Shown: piece by piece, positions 55,104-64,000 of the stretch
How positions within the stretch are numbered: position 1 is the stretch's first letter
How the letters are laid out: the number at the start of each line of letters is the position of its first letter
From: Paenibacillus flagellatus
GTDB lineage: Bacteria; Bacillota; Bacilli; Paenibacillales; NBRC-103111
DNA length: 64,000 nucleotides
Direction of reading: 5' to 3'
Assembly: GCF_003217775.1 (NCBI RefSeq)
Contig: NZ_QJVJ01000014.1
Coordinates: forward strand, 102,729 to 166,728
Translations under genes and position numbers: made by a program
The notes under the pieces: model-generated
Told to the model about the DNA's origin: nothing
What the model saw: only the letters and a program-made list of their open reading frames with translations
The model's database searches: none

Positions 55104-55894
55104 ACGGCGACCTCTCCTTTGATGCGCGGATGCGGGTCGTAGCCGATCAGCTCGAAATCTTCGTACCGGAAGTCGAAGATCGACTTCACGTCGGGATTGA
55201 GCCGCATCATCGGAAGCGGGCGGGGCTCCCGGGTCAGCTGCAGCTTCACCTGCTCCAGATGGTTCGAATAAATATGGGCGTCGCCGAGCGTATGCACGAA
55301 GTGCCCCGGCTTCAGCCCCGTCACTTGGGCCATCATCATCGTGAGCAGCGCATAGGAGGCGATATTGAACGGCACGCCGAGGAAGACGTCCGCGCTGCGC
55401 TGGTAGAGCTGACACGAGAGCTTCCCGTCCGCCACGTAAAACTGGAACAGGCAGTGGCACGGGGCGAGCGCCATCTTGTCGAGGTCCGCGACGTTCCACG
55501 CGCTGACGATCATGCGGCGGGAATCCGGATTGTTGCGAATTTGGTCGAGGACGACCGCGATCTGGTCGACCGCGCCGCCGTCCGGCTTCGGCCACGACCG
55601 CCATTGATGGCCGTAGACCGGACCGAGGTCGCCGTTCTCGTCGGCCCACTCGTCCCAGATCGTCACGTTGTGCTCGTGCAGGTAGCCGACATTCGTATCC
55701 CCTCGCAAAAACCAAAGCAGCTCGTGAATGATCGAACGCACGTGCAGTTTCTTGGTCGTGAGCAGGGGGAAGCCCTGCTCCAGATCGAATCGCATTTGAT
55801 AGCCGAATATGCTGATCGTGCCCGTACCGGTTCGGTCCGATTTGGCCACGCCTTCGTTCAAGATCGTCTCGCACAGCTGCAAGTAGGATTTCAT
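55100..55894 (-). CDS. thyA: Thymidylate synthase (ThyA)
   Basis: 264 aa, the short bacterial form. It methylates dUMP to dTMP using methylenetetrahydrofolate. The catalytic Cys lies in [12 protein letters not shown], the phosphate-binding Arg in [13 protein letters not shown], and [21 protein letters not shown] is highly conserved. The C-terminus KGEVAV ends with the Val that closes the active site. It is followed by dfrA. Confidence 0.97.
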   Translation of the reverse strand: MKSYLQLCETILNEGVAKSDRTGTGTISIFGYQMRFDLEQGFPLLTTKKLHVRSIIHELLWFLRGDTNVGYLHEHNVTIWDEWADENGDLGPVYGHQWRSWPKPDGGAVDQIAVVLDQIRNNPDSRRMIVSAWNVADLDKMALAPCHCLFQFYVADGKLSCQLYQRSADVFLGVPFNIASYALLTMMMAQVTGLKPGHFVHTLGDAHIYSNHLEQVKLQLTREPRPLPMMRLNPDVKSIFDFRYEDFELIGYDPHPRIKGEVAV

Positions 55895-56149
55895 GACCGT
55901 TTTCCTCTCCTCGTTACGAAAGTCGCGAAAACCCGAAAGGCCGAACTTCCGCTGTCCATTTCTCGAATTTTATATTACCATAAGGGAGGGGCTCGCCGAT
56001 ACGTCGCTCTCGGATTCCGGCTTCCCCGACTTAGGTCCAGTCCGAATACCACCCCCGGTCCGTTTTGGGCTCGGGCGCGATTCCCTATACTAAAAGCATA
56101 AGGTCGGGCCGCAAGAAGGCCGGCTAATCCACATAAAGGTGATGTCTTC

Positions 56150-56683
56150 ATGAAAAAACTGTACCGGTCCCGTAGAGACAGCAAGCTGTTCGGCTTATGC
56201 GGCGGGCTGGCCGAACTGCTGAATGTCGATTCCACGCTGCTGCGCGTTGTATTGTTGGTCACTACCTTTTTTACCGGAGGCACGCTCATCCCGATTTATT
56301 TTATCGCCTGCCTCGTCATTCCGAAGGAGCCCGCCTTCGATCCGTTCTACAACCCGCCGGGGTTCGGCTATACCGGACGTCCGGAGTACGGGCCGCAGCA
56401 CAACTCGTACTACGGCGGCGGCTCTTACGGGAGCCAGCATCAGCCGTACGGGACTTCGTCCTACTCGAGCGGCTACGGATCGAAGCCGCCCGCATACGGT
56501 CCCGTATCCGGTCCGGGCCCGCAACCGGGGCCGGCGACGCCGTCCGCATCCGGGCCGATGCCGAAGCCGCCGGCTTCCAGCATCGACGAGATGATGGGAG
56601 AGCTCGAGAAGAAGGCGCTGCAAAAAGAAATCGAAGAGCTGCGCGCCAAGCTGGCGCAATACGAGAAAAAAGACGACAACTGA
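56150..56683 (+). CDS. PspC-domain protein with Tyr/Gly-rich tail
   Basis: 177 aa, ATG 56150 with AAAGGTGAT. The PspC domain (residues 1-63) has KLYRSRRDSKLFGLCGGLAE and one TM helix ending in VIPKEP. A low-complexity region (~65-150) is rich in Tyr, Gly, Ser and Pro, followed by a short C-terminal coiled coil (EKKALQKEIEELRAKLAQYE). PspC proteins respond to membrane stress. It is preceded by a weak promoter region with TATACT at 56086-56091. Confidence 0.82.
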   Translation: MKKLYRSRRDSKLFGLCGGLAELLNVDSTLLRVVLLVTTFFTGGTLIPIYFIACLVIPKEPAFDPFYNPPGFGYTGRPEYGPQHNSYYGGGSYGSQHQPYGTSSYSSGYGSKPPAYGPVSGPGPQPGPATPSASGPMPKPPASSIDEMMGELEKKALQKEIEELRAKLAQYEKKDDN

Positions 56684-56691
56684 GTCTCCGA

Positions 56692-56723
56692 AGCCGTGGA
56701 AGCAACCGCTCCGCGGCTTTTTT
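56692..56723 (+). terminator. Terminator of the PspC gene
   Basis: AGCCGTGG (56692-56699) pairs with CCGCGGCT (56711-56718) with one wobble, followed by a T-run. Confidence 0.85.
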
Positions 56724-56805
56724 GTCGCGTTTTTCTGCAATTCGTACATAGTTTGGATAAAATTGGGCACCTTAATCAGGTACAACTCGAAAGGAGGTGC
56801 TTTCC

Positions 56806-57030
56806 GTGTACAACCAGCAATCGATGTCGAACATGAGCGCCAAAGAGTTTTCGTACATAGCCGACTGCCTGAAAAACGAAGAAATGCTCGCCAAGCTTTG
56901 CGCCCAAGGCGCCGTCGAATCGCAAAACCCGCAAATCCGACAAACGTTCGCCCGTATGGCGGCGGACCGTTACGGCCATTACGAGCAGCTGCTCCGGACG
57001 CTGCAGCAAAACGCTCCAGTTTCCCATTAA
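56806..57030 (+). CDS. Small CotF-like spore coat protein
   Basis: 74 aa from GTG 56806, behind the strong SD AAAGGAGGT at 56790-56798; the frame is open to 56797 but that overlaps the SD. Two helices, with SAKEFSYIADCLKNEEMLAK and QNPQIRQTFARMAADRYGHY, match the ferritin-like helical pair found in CotF-family proteins. The following gene contains a related segment, so the two may be paralogous and expressed together in sporulation. Confidence 0.65.
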   Translation: MYNQQSMSNMSAKEFSYIADCLKNEEMLAKLCAQGAVESQNPQIRQTFARMAADRYGHYEQLLRTLQQNAPVSH

Positions 57031-57087
57031 GCCCGCAAAACCTATCGCGATCGCGATGATCGGCAAATTATCGGAGGTGTACGTCCC

Positions 57088-58029
57088 ATGAACTATTATC
57101 CCGCGTCGTCGGCGCAGCAAGGATTCGGCCAGCAGATGCAGGCGGGCCGTCTTCACGACGAAGACATCGCCAACCTGATCCTCGGCGAATTGAAGCGGTT
57201 CGCCCGCGAGTATACGACGGCGGCGCTCGAGTCGAGCAACCCGTCGATCCGCCACACGTTCGAGCAGCTCGTGGCGCATACGCTGCGCGACCAGAACGAG
57301 CTGTACCGGGCGATGAGCCAGAACAACATGTACGGCCAGCCGACTCCGGCTCAGCAGCAGGAAGTGCAGAAGGAGCTGCAGAAGCAAAGCCGCACCCTCG
57401 GCGAGCTGCAGACGTTCCTCCAGCAAACGATAGGCGGAGGCGCGTCGGCCGCTTACGGCCAGCAGCCGCAATCCGGCTCGTACCCGACGCAGCCGGCTTA
57501 CGGCTACGCGTCCGGCAACGGCGCATACGGCTCCGCTTACGGGCAGGAAGGCTACGCCTCGATGCCGCGTTCCTCGTACGCCGAGCCGCAGGCGCGTTCC
57601 GCCACCGGAGCGCAATCGCCGTACGAAACGCTTTCCCAGCAATCGGACGCCCCGTCGGCCTATCAGACGAGAAGCCCGTCCGCCGGCGCCTATTCGAATC
57701 CGAACCAGCAAACCGGGTACGGCGGTCTGGCGTTCGACTCTTCGTTTCCGCTGAACAGCTCCGGCAGCTCCGGCGGCGTTTCCGGCTCCGTTTCATCGTC
57801 CTACGGGACCGGCGCCTCCTCGAGCCCGTCGCACTCGAGCGCGACTTCGTCCGGATCGTCGTCGTCTGCGGCGGCTTCGGCCGGTTCTTCGTATCAATCC
57901 GCGTCCCACGGCGCCGACTACAATACGATGGATTCCACGGCGTACGGCGGTCATACGAGCGGTTCGTCGGATTTCGAGTCCGATAAGAAAGGCAAGAAGA
58001 ACGAATCCGCCGGCAAATACGGCGTCTGA
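57088..58029 (+). CDS. CotF-like spore coat protein with long Ser/Tyr/Gly-rich tail
   Basis: 313 aa, ATG 57088 with GGAGGTG. Residues ~20-115 are the CotF-like helical domain (HDEDIANLILGELKRFAREYTTAALESSNPSIRHTFEQL). The remaining ~195 residues are low-complexity, rich in Ser, Tyr, Gly and Gln, ending with a charged KKGKKNE segment. CotF proteins belong to the inner spore coat. The tail is much longer than usual for CotF and suggests a disordered or crosslinking part. Confidence 0.75.
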   Translation: MNYYPASSAQQGFGQQMQAGRLHDEDIANLILGELKRFAREYTTAALESSNPSIRHTFEQLVAHTLRDQNELYRAMSQNNMYGQPTPAQQQEVQKELQKQSRTLGELQTFLQQTIGGGASAAYGQQPQSGSYPTQPAYGYASGNGAYGSAYGQEGYASMPRSSYAEPQARSATGAQSPYETLSQQSDAPSAYQTRSPSAGAYSNPNQQTGYGGLAFDSSFPLNSSGSSGGVSGSVSSSYGTGASSSPSHSSATSSGSSSSAAASAGSSYQSASHGADYNTMDSTAYGGHTSGSSDFESDKKGKKNESAGKYGV

Positions 58030-58053
58030 TCGCTCTAGGCCCGGCAAGCGAAG

Positions 58054-58086
58054 CACCCTGCGGATCCGCTCCGTCAGGGTGTTTTC
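58054..58086 (+). terminator. Terminator after the CotF-like genes
   Basis: CACCCTG (58054-58060) pairs with CAGGGTG (58075-58081), followed by TTTT. Confidence 0.75.
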
Positions 58087-58125
58087 GCTATGCCGTTTTT
58101 TTCGTTCCGGAAGGAAACGGCACGG

Positions 58126-58155
58126 TTGCGAACATACATTCGCTTGGGTTATGAT
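58126..58155 (+). promoter_or_regulatory. Probable promoter of the pcrB-pcrA genes
   Basis: TTGCGA (58126-58131), 18-base spacer, TATGAT (58150-58155), about 100 bases before pcrB. Confidence 0.6.
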
Positions 58156-58254
58156 GGAGCAAAGGAATCCCATTTGACACCCCCGGAACGCTCGCATAGA
58201 CTGAGATTAGTTAGAACCGCAAGGAAGAACGACCGATATTCGGAGGGTAAGAGG

Positions 58255-58962
58255 TTGCATATCGACATCAACGGCTGGAAGCACGTCTTCAAGCTGGATC
58301 CCGACCGGGACATCGACGATTCGGCGCTGGAGCGGCTTTGCCTGTCCGGCACGGACGCCGTCATGGTCGGCGGGACGACCGGCGTGACGTTCGACAATAC
58401 GGTGGACTTGCTGTCGCGAATCCGCCGCTTCGAGGTCCCCTGCGCATTGGAAATATCGAACCCGGACGCCATCGTGCCGGGCTTTGATTTGTACTTCATC
58501 CCTGTCGTGCTGAACGCGGGCGATCCGGACTGGATCGTCGGTCACCATCACCGCGCCGTGAAGGAATACGGACCGATGATGCAGTGGGAGCAGATCGTGC
58601 CGGAAGGATACGTCATCGTCAACGGCGACTGCTCGGCGGCCCGAGTGACCGGCGCCCGCACGGAGCTGGATCCGGACGACGCCGTCGCTTACGCGAGAAT
58701 GGCGGAGCGGCTGTTCCGTTTTCCGGTCGTCTACATCGAATACAGCGGGACGTTCGGCGACATGGAGCTGGTCAAGCGTGCGGCGGCTTCGCTCGGCGGC
58801 GCGCGGCTGTTTTACGGAGGCGGCATCGACGGAGCGGAGAGGGCTCGTCAAGCGGCCGAAGCGGCTCATACGATCGTCGTCGGCAACGTCATCTACGAGA
58901 ATCTGGACCGCGCCCTCGAGACGGTCCCGGCGAATCCAGACGGAACGGAGAGGTTGGCTTAA
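58255..58962 (+). CDS. pcrB: Heptaprenylglyceryl phosphate synthase
   Basis: 235 aa from TTG 58255, with GGAGGGTAAGA before it; the frame continues upstream to 58090 without an SD. TIM-barrel prenyltransferase that joins heptaprenyl diphosphate to glycerol-1-phosphate, making an archaeal-type ether lipid in Bacillota. Motifs include KLDPDRDI (substrate Asp), YIEYSGTFGD and the C-terminal GGGI and VVGNVIYEN phosphate-binding loops. The archaeal GGGPS homologue is related, but this length and the pcrA neighbour fix PcrB. Confidence 0.95.
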   Translation: MHIDINGWKHVFKLDPDRDIDDSALERLCLSGTDAVMVGGTTGVTFDNTVDLLSRIRRFEVPCALEISNPDAIVPGFDLYFIPVVLNAGDPDWIVGHHHRAVKEYGPMMQWEQIVPEGYVIVNGDCSAARVTGARTELDPDDAVAYARMAERLFRFPVVYIEYSGTFGDMELVKRAAASLGGARLFYGGGIDGAERARQAAEAAHTIVVGNVIYENLDRALETVPANPDGTERLA

Positions 58963-61278
58963 ATGAACGGAAGCATCGATATTCACGCGGCGGTGGCGAA
59001 GCTGAACAAGGAGCAGCGCGAGGCGGTCGAGGCGTTGAGCGGGCCGGTCCTGATCATGGCGGGGGCGGGGAGCGGCAAGACGCGCGTCCTGACGCACCGG
59101 ATCGCCTACTTGATCGCCACGCGCAAGGCGGCCCCTTGGAGCATTCTGGCCATCACGTTTACCAATAAAGCGGCTCGCGAGATGCAGGAGCGGGTTCAGA
59201 AGATCGCCGGTCCTTCCGCATCGGACATCTGGGTGTCGACCTTTCACTCGATGTGCGTGCGCATTTTGCGGCGGGATATCGAGCGGATCGGCTACTCGTC
59301 GAACTTCTCGATTCTCGATTCGACCGACCAGCTTTCCGTCATCCGCAACTGCATGAAGGAACTGAACATCGATACGAAAAAATTCGAGCCGAAGGCGGTC
59401 CAAGCCGAGCTGGGCAACGCCAAGAACGAGCTGGTGACGCCCGATCGGTACGAACGCAAAGTCGGCGACTATTTCCAAGGCATCGTGGCCAAGGTGTACG
59501 CCCTGTATCAGAAGAAGCTGAAGGCGAACAACTCGCTCGATTTCGACGATCTGATCATGAAGACGATCGAGCTGTTCCAGCAAGTGCCCGAGGTGCTCGA
59601 TTTTTACCAGAACAAGTTCCAGTACATCCACGTGGACGAATACCAGGATACGAACCGCGCCCAATACATGCTGTGCCGGATGCTGGCGGACAAGCACCAC
59701 AACATCTGCGTCGTCGGCGACAGCGACCAGTCGATCTACCGTTGGCGCGGAGCGGACATCTCGAATATTTTGAACTTCGAGAAGGATTATCCGGAATCGC
59801 GCACGATTTACCTTGAGCAGAACTACCGGTCCACGTCGAACATTCTCGACGCGGCCAACGCCGTCATCAACAACAACACCGGGCGCAAGCCGAAGAAGCT
59901 GTGGACGGACAAGGACGGCGGCAGCAAGCTGGTCCGGTACGAAGCCGGCTCCGAGCACGAGGAAGGCTACTTCGTCGCAGGGGAAATTTTAAAGAATTAC
60001 AAGCAGGGAAAGCCGTACTCGCATCATGCCATCCTGTACCGGACGAACGCCCAGTCCCGGGTAATCGAGGAAATCCTGATCAAATCGGACATCCCGTATC
60101 AAATCGTCGGCGGCATCAAGTTCTACGACCGTAAAGAGATTAAGGACATTCTCGCTTACTTGCGCCTCATCTCGAACCCGGACGACGACATCAGCTTGCG
60201 GCGGATTATCAACGTGCCGAAGCGGGGCATCGGGGATACGACGCTGGATAAGCTGGCGGAGGCGGCCGCAGCGCGAGGAGTCTCGATATTCGCCGTGCTG
60301 GAGCAGGCGGACGGATTGGATTTGAGCGCGAGGTTCAAAGGGACGCTGCTCGATTTTTACGGCATGATCCGCAATTTGAATGCGATGATCGAGTATTTGT
60401 CCGTAACCGAGCTGACCGAGAAGATGCTCGAGATGACCGGCTACCGCGAGGAGCTGCGCCGCGAGAACACGATCGAGTCGAAGTCGCGGCTCGAGAACAT
60501 CGACGAGTTTCTGTCCGTTACGCTCGATTTCGAGAAGCGGAGCGAAGAGAAGTCGCTTGTCGCCTTCTTGACGGATCTCGCCCTCATCGCCGATATCGAC
60601 ACGATGGACAAGGAAGACGACGGCAGCGACAAAGACGCCATCATACTCATGACGATGCATAGCGCCAAAGGTCTGGAATTTCCCGTCGTGTTCATTATCG
60701 GCATGGAGGAAGGGGTGTTCCCTCACAGCCGCGCGTTTCTCGACAACGAGGAGCTGGAAGAGGAGCGCCGGCTCGCCTATGTCGGCATCACCAGGGCGGA
60801 AGAGAAGCTGTATTTGACGTGCGCCCGGATGCGCACGCTGTTCGGGAAGACGACGGCCAATGCGCCGTCGCGGTTTTTCAAGGAAATTCCGAGCGAGCTG
60901 GTCGAGCCCGTCGGCGGTTACGGGGGCGGCCCCGCTTACGGCGCCGGCGGGTATGGCGCGCGCAGCGGCGGCGCATCGCCGTACGGCTCCGCCGGACGGA
61001 GCGCCTACGGCTCGCCGGCCGGCAGCACGATCGGCGCGGCGCCCTCGGCCGCGAGCCGGGCGGCCGCTTCGGCGACGGCGCGACCGGCTGCCGCCGGAGG
61101 CGGTGGTGCCGCGATCGCGTACGCCAACGGCGACAAGGTCAGCCACGGCAAGTGGGGGACCGGCGTCGTCGTGGCGGTGAAGGGCTCCGGCGACGAAACG
61201 GAGCTGAATATCGCGTTCCCCGCACCGGTAGGCGTCAAGCGATTGCTGGCGAAATTCGCCCCGATCACGAAGCTGTAA
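58963..61278 (+). CDS. pcrA: ATP-dependent DNA helicase PcrA
   Basis: 771 aa, starting one base after the pcrB stop. UvrD/Rep superfamily 1A: Walker [39 protein letters not shown] and [12 protein letters not shown]. It unwinds DNA in repair and removes RNA polymerase or RecA. The C-terminus has a ~65-residue Gly/Ala/Ser/Tyr-rich insert (roughly 650-715) before the conserved end [18 protein letters not shown] ... FAPITKL, which binds RNA polymerase. Confidence 0.97.
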   Translation: MNGSIDIHAAVAKLNKEQREAVEALSGPVLIMAGAGSGKTRVLTHRIAYLIATRKAAPWSILAITFTNKAAREMQERVQKIAGPSASDIWVSTFHSMCVRILRRDIERIGYSSNFSILDSTDQLSVIRNCMKELNIDTKKFEPKAVQAELGNAKNELVTPDRYERKVGDYFQGIVAKVYALYQKKLKANNSLDFDDLIMKTIELFQQVPEVLDFYQNKFQYIHVDEYQDTNRAQYMLCRMLADKHHNICVVGDSDQSIYRWRGADISNILNFEKDYPESRTIYLEQNYRSTSNILDAANAVINNNTGRKPKKLWTDKDGGSKLVRYEAGSEHEEGYFVAGEILKNYKQGKPYSHHAILYRTNAQSRVIEEILIKSDIPYQIVGGIKFYDRKEIKDILAYLRLISNPDDDISLRRIINVPKRGIGDTTLDKLAEAAAARGVSIFAVLEQADGLDLSARFKGTLLDFYGMIRNLNAMIEYLSVTELTEKMLEMTGYREELRRENTIESKSRLENIDEFLSVTLDFEKRSEEKSLVAFLTDLALIADIDTMDKEDDGSDKDAIILMTMHSAKGLEFPVVFIIGMEEGVFPHSRAFLDNEELEEERRLAYVGITRAEEKLYLTCARMRTLFGKTTANAPSRFFKEIPSELVEPVGGYGGGPAYGAGGYGARSGGASPYGSAGRSAYGSPAGSTIGAAPSAASRAAASATARPAAAGGGGAAIAYANGDKVSHGKWGTGVVVAVKGSGDETELNIAFPAPVGVKRLLAKFAPITKL

Positions 61279-61335
61279 GCGAACACGCTTGTATCGGCTG
61301 CCGACTTCCATATTTTTCGAGTCGAGGGGCCGTGC

Positions 61336-63594
<2,259 letters not shown>

Positions 63595-63616
63595 TCCGGT
63601 TAACGATCGGGAAAGG

Positions 63617-63649
63617 CGCCGTCGTATCGGTTACGACGGCGTTTTTTCC
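63617..63649 (+). terminator. Terminator of ligA
   Basis: Perfect 10-bp stem CGCCGTCGTA (63617-63626) and TACGACGGCG (63632-63641), loop TCGGT, followed by a T-run. Confidence 0.93.
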
Positions 63650-63711
63650 TTTCCGGATTTCCCCATGGAACGGCTGACAAAAATTGATTTCGAGCAAGTT
63701 CGGCTAGGGTG

Positions 63712-63740
63712 TTGCATTTCGTTTTTAAACCTGCTATTAT
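63712..63740 (+). promoter_or_regulatory. rRNA operon promoter
   Basis: TTGCAT (63712-63717), 17-base spacer, TATTAT (63735-63740), in AT-rich DNA. The start of transcription would be near 63747, about 150 bases before 16S rRNA. No gene is seen in 63595-63894. Confidence 0.82.
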
Positions 63741-63810
63741 ATGTTCTTGTCACGACATGATTCGCCAATCACGAGCCGAGCAACAAGGCGTGACGGGCCA
63801 TGTTCGACAA

Positions 63811-63834
63811 CAAAGTTCCTTGAAAACTGAACAA
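63811..63834 (+). promoter_or_regulatory. rRNA leader with boxA-like antitermination region
   Basis: The stretch CCTTGAAAACTGAACAA (within 63818-63834) resembles the leader segment that precedes Bacillus 16S genes and is often found beside boxA. No exact boxA core (TGCTCTTTGA) is visible, so the label is approximate. Confidence 0.45.
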
Positions 63835-63894
63835 ATGAAACGGACCATTAAGTCAGTACGAATTGAGCAATCGGCTCATCCAATAAGCAGTACC

Positions 63895-64000
63895 TTTTTG
63901 GAGAGTTTGATCCTGGCTCAGGACGAACGCTGGCGGCGTGCCTAATACATGCAAGTCGAGCGAGTCTCTTCGGAGGCTAGCGGCGGACGGGTGAGTAACA
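63895..64000 (+). rRNA. rrs: 16S ribosomal RNA, 5' end (partial)
   Basis: GAGAGTTTGATCCTGGCTCA (the 27F primer region) begins at 63901. GACGAACGCTGGCGGCGTGC, CTAATACATGCAAGTCGAGC and AGCGGCGGACGGGTGAGTAA follow, which is the invariant 5' domain of bacterial 16S rRNA. The exact first base is taken near 63895 by comparison with the Bacillus start. The gene runs off the window. Confidence 0.98.

Overview
The window is chromosomal DNA from a GC-rich, flagellated, endospore-forming Bacillota, most likely of the Paenibacillaceae (Paenibacillus/Cohnella-like). The reasons are the spore germination receptor genes, CotF-type coat proteins, Bacillus-type SD sequences (AAGGAGG), sigma-A promoters, and a gene order that follows the Bacillus subtilis block fliD-fliS-fliT-hpf-secA-prfB-yvjA ... 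ftsE-ftsX-ctpB ... minJ ... uvrB-uvrA.

Layout. 1-870: end of fliD, then fliS and a fliT-like gene. 871-2273: a cluster of DnaA-box-like sites, a cold-shock gene and long-form hpf. 2361-8304: an M50 protease, secA, prfB with its programmed +1 frameshift, and a YitT-family membrane protein. 8430-16924: a complete ornithine/arginine pathway, argC-J-B-D-F-G-H, behind a promoter overlapped by an ARG-box-like operator. 16994-20046 (minus): a DUF4097/DUF1700 envelope pair and a VanW protein. 20244-26639: division and envelope genes ftsE, ftsX, an M23 hydrolase, a CtpB-like protease, a DUF3231 protein and a MinJ-like PDZ protein. 26706-28254 (minus): motB and motA. 28417-33411: uvrB and uvrA, each with a LexA-like operator. 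33486-36498 (minus): a spore germination receptor operon with A and B subunits, no C subunit, and a small one-TM protein. 37140-44012 (minus): the most unusual region, described below. 44203-49017: a PfkB kinase, a metallophosphoesterase, a U32 protein and a Nudix hydrolase. 49282-53366: an ABC exporter-like cluster with GldG-like and DUF4340 proteins. 53482-55894: a GyrI-like protein, a methyltransferase, and thyA-dfrA. 56150-58029: a PspC protein and two CotF-like proteins. 58255-63594: pcrB, pcrA and a divergent ligA. From 63712: an rRNA promoter, leader and the first ~106 bases of 16S rRNA.

Most interesting region (44012 down to 37140, minus strand). One apparent operon encodes a large exported FG-GAP repeat protein, an 83-aa acyl carrier protein, a class II aminoacyl-tRNA-synthetase-like protein resembling amino acid:carrier protein ligases, a membrane-anchored SGNH protein (DltD-like), a 36-aa one-TM protein ending in a DltX-like LFIYEGF motif, and a DltB-like MBOAT acyltransferase. 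This is the logic of the Dlt teichoic-acid D-alanylation system, but the adenylation enzyme DltA is replaced by a tRNA-synthetase paralogue. The simplest reading is a cell-surface polymer aminoacylation system. The amino acid and the acceptor are unknown.

No CRISPR array, transposase, integrase or prophage gene was seen. Start sites were chosen by SD spacing and family length, and some differ from the longest open frame.
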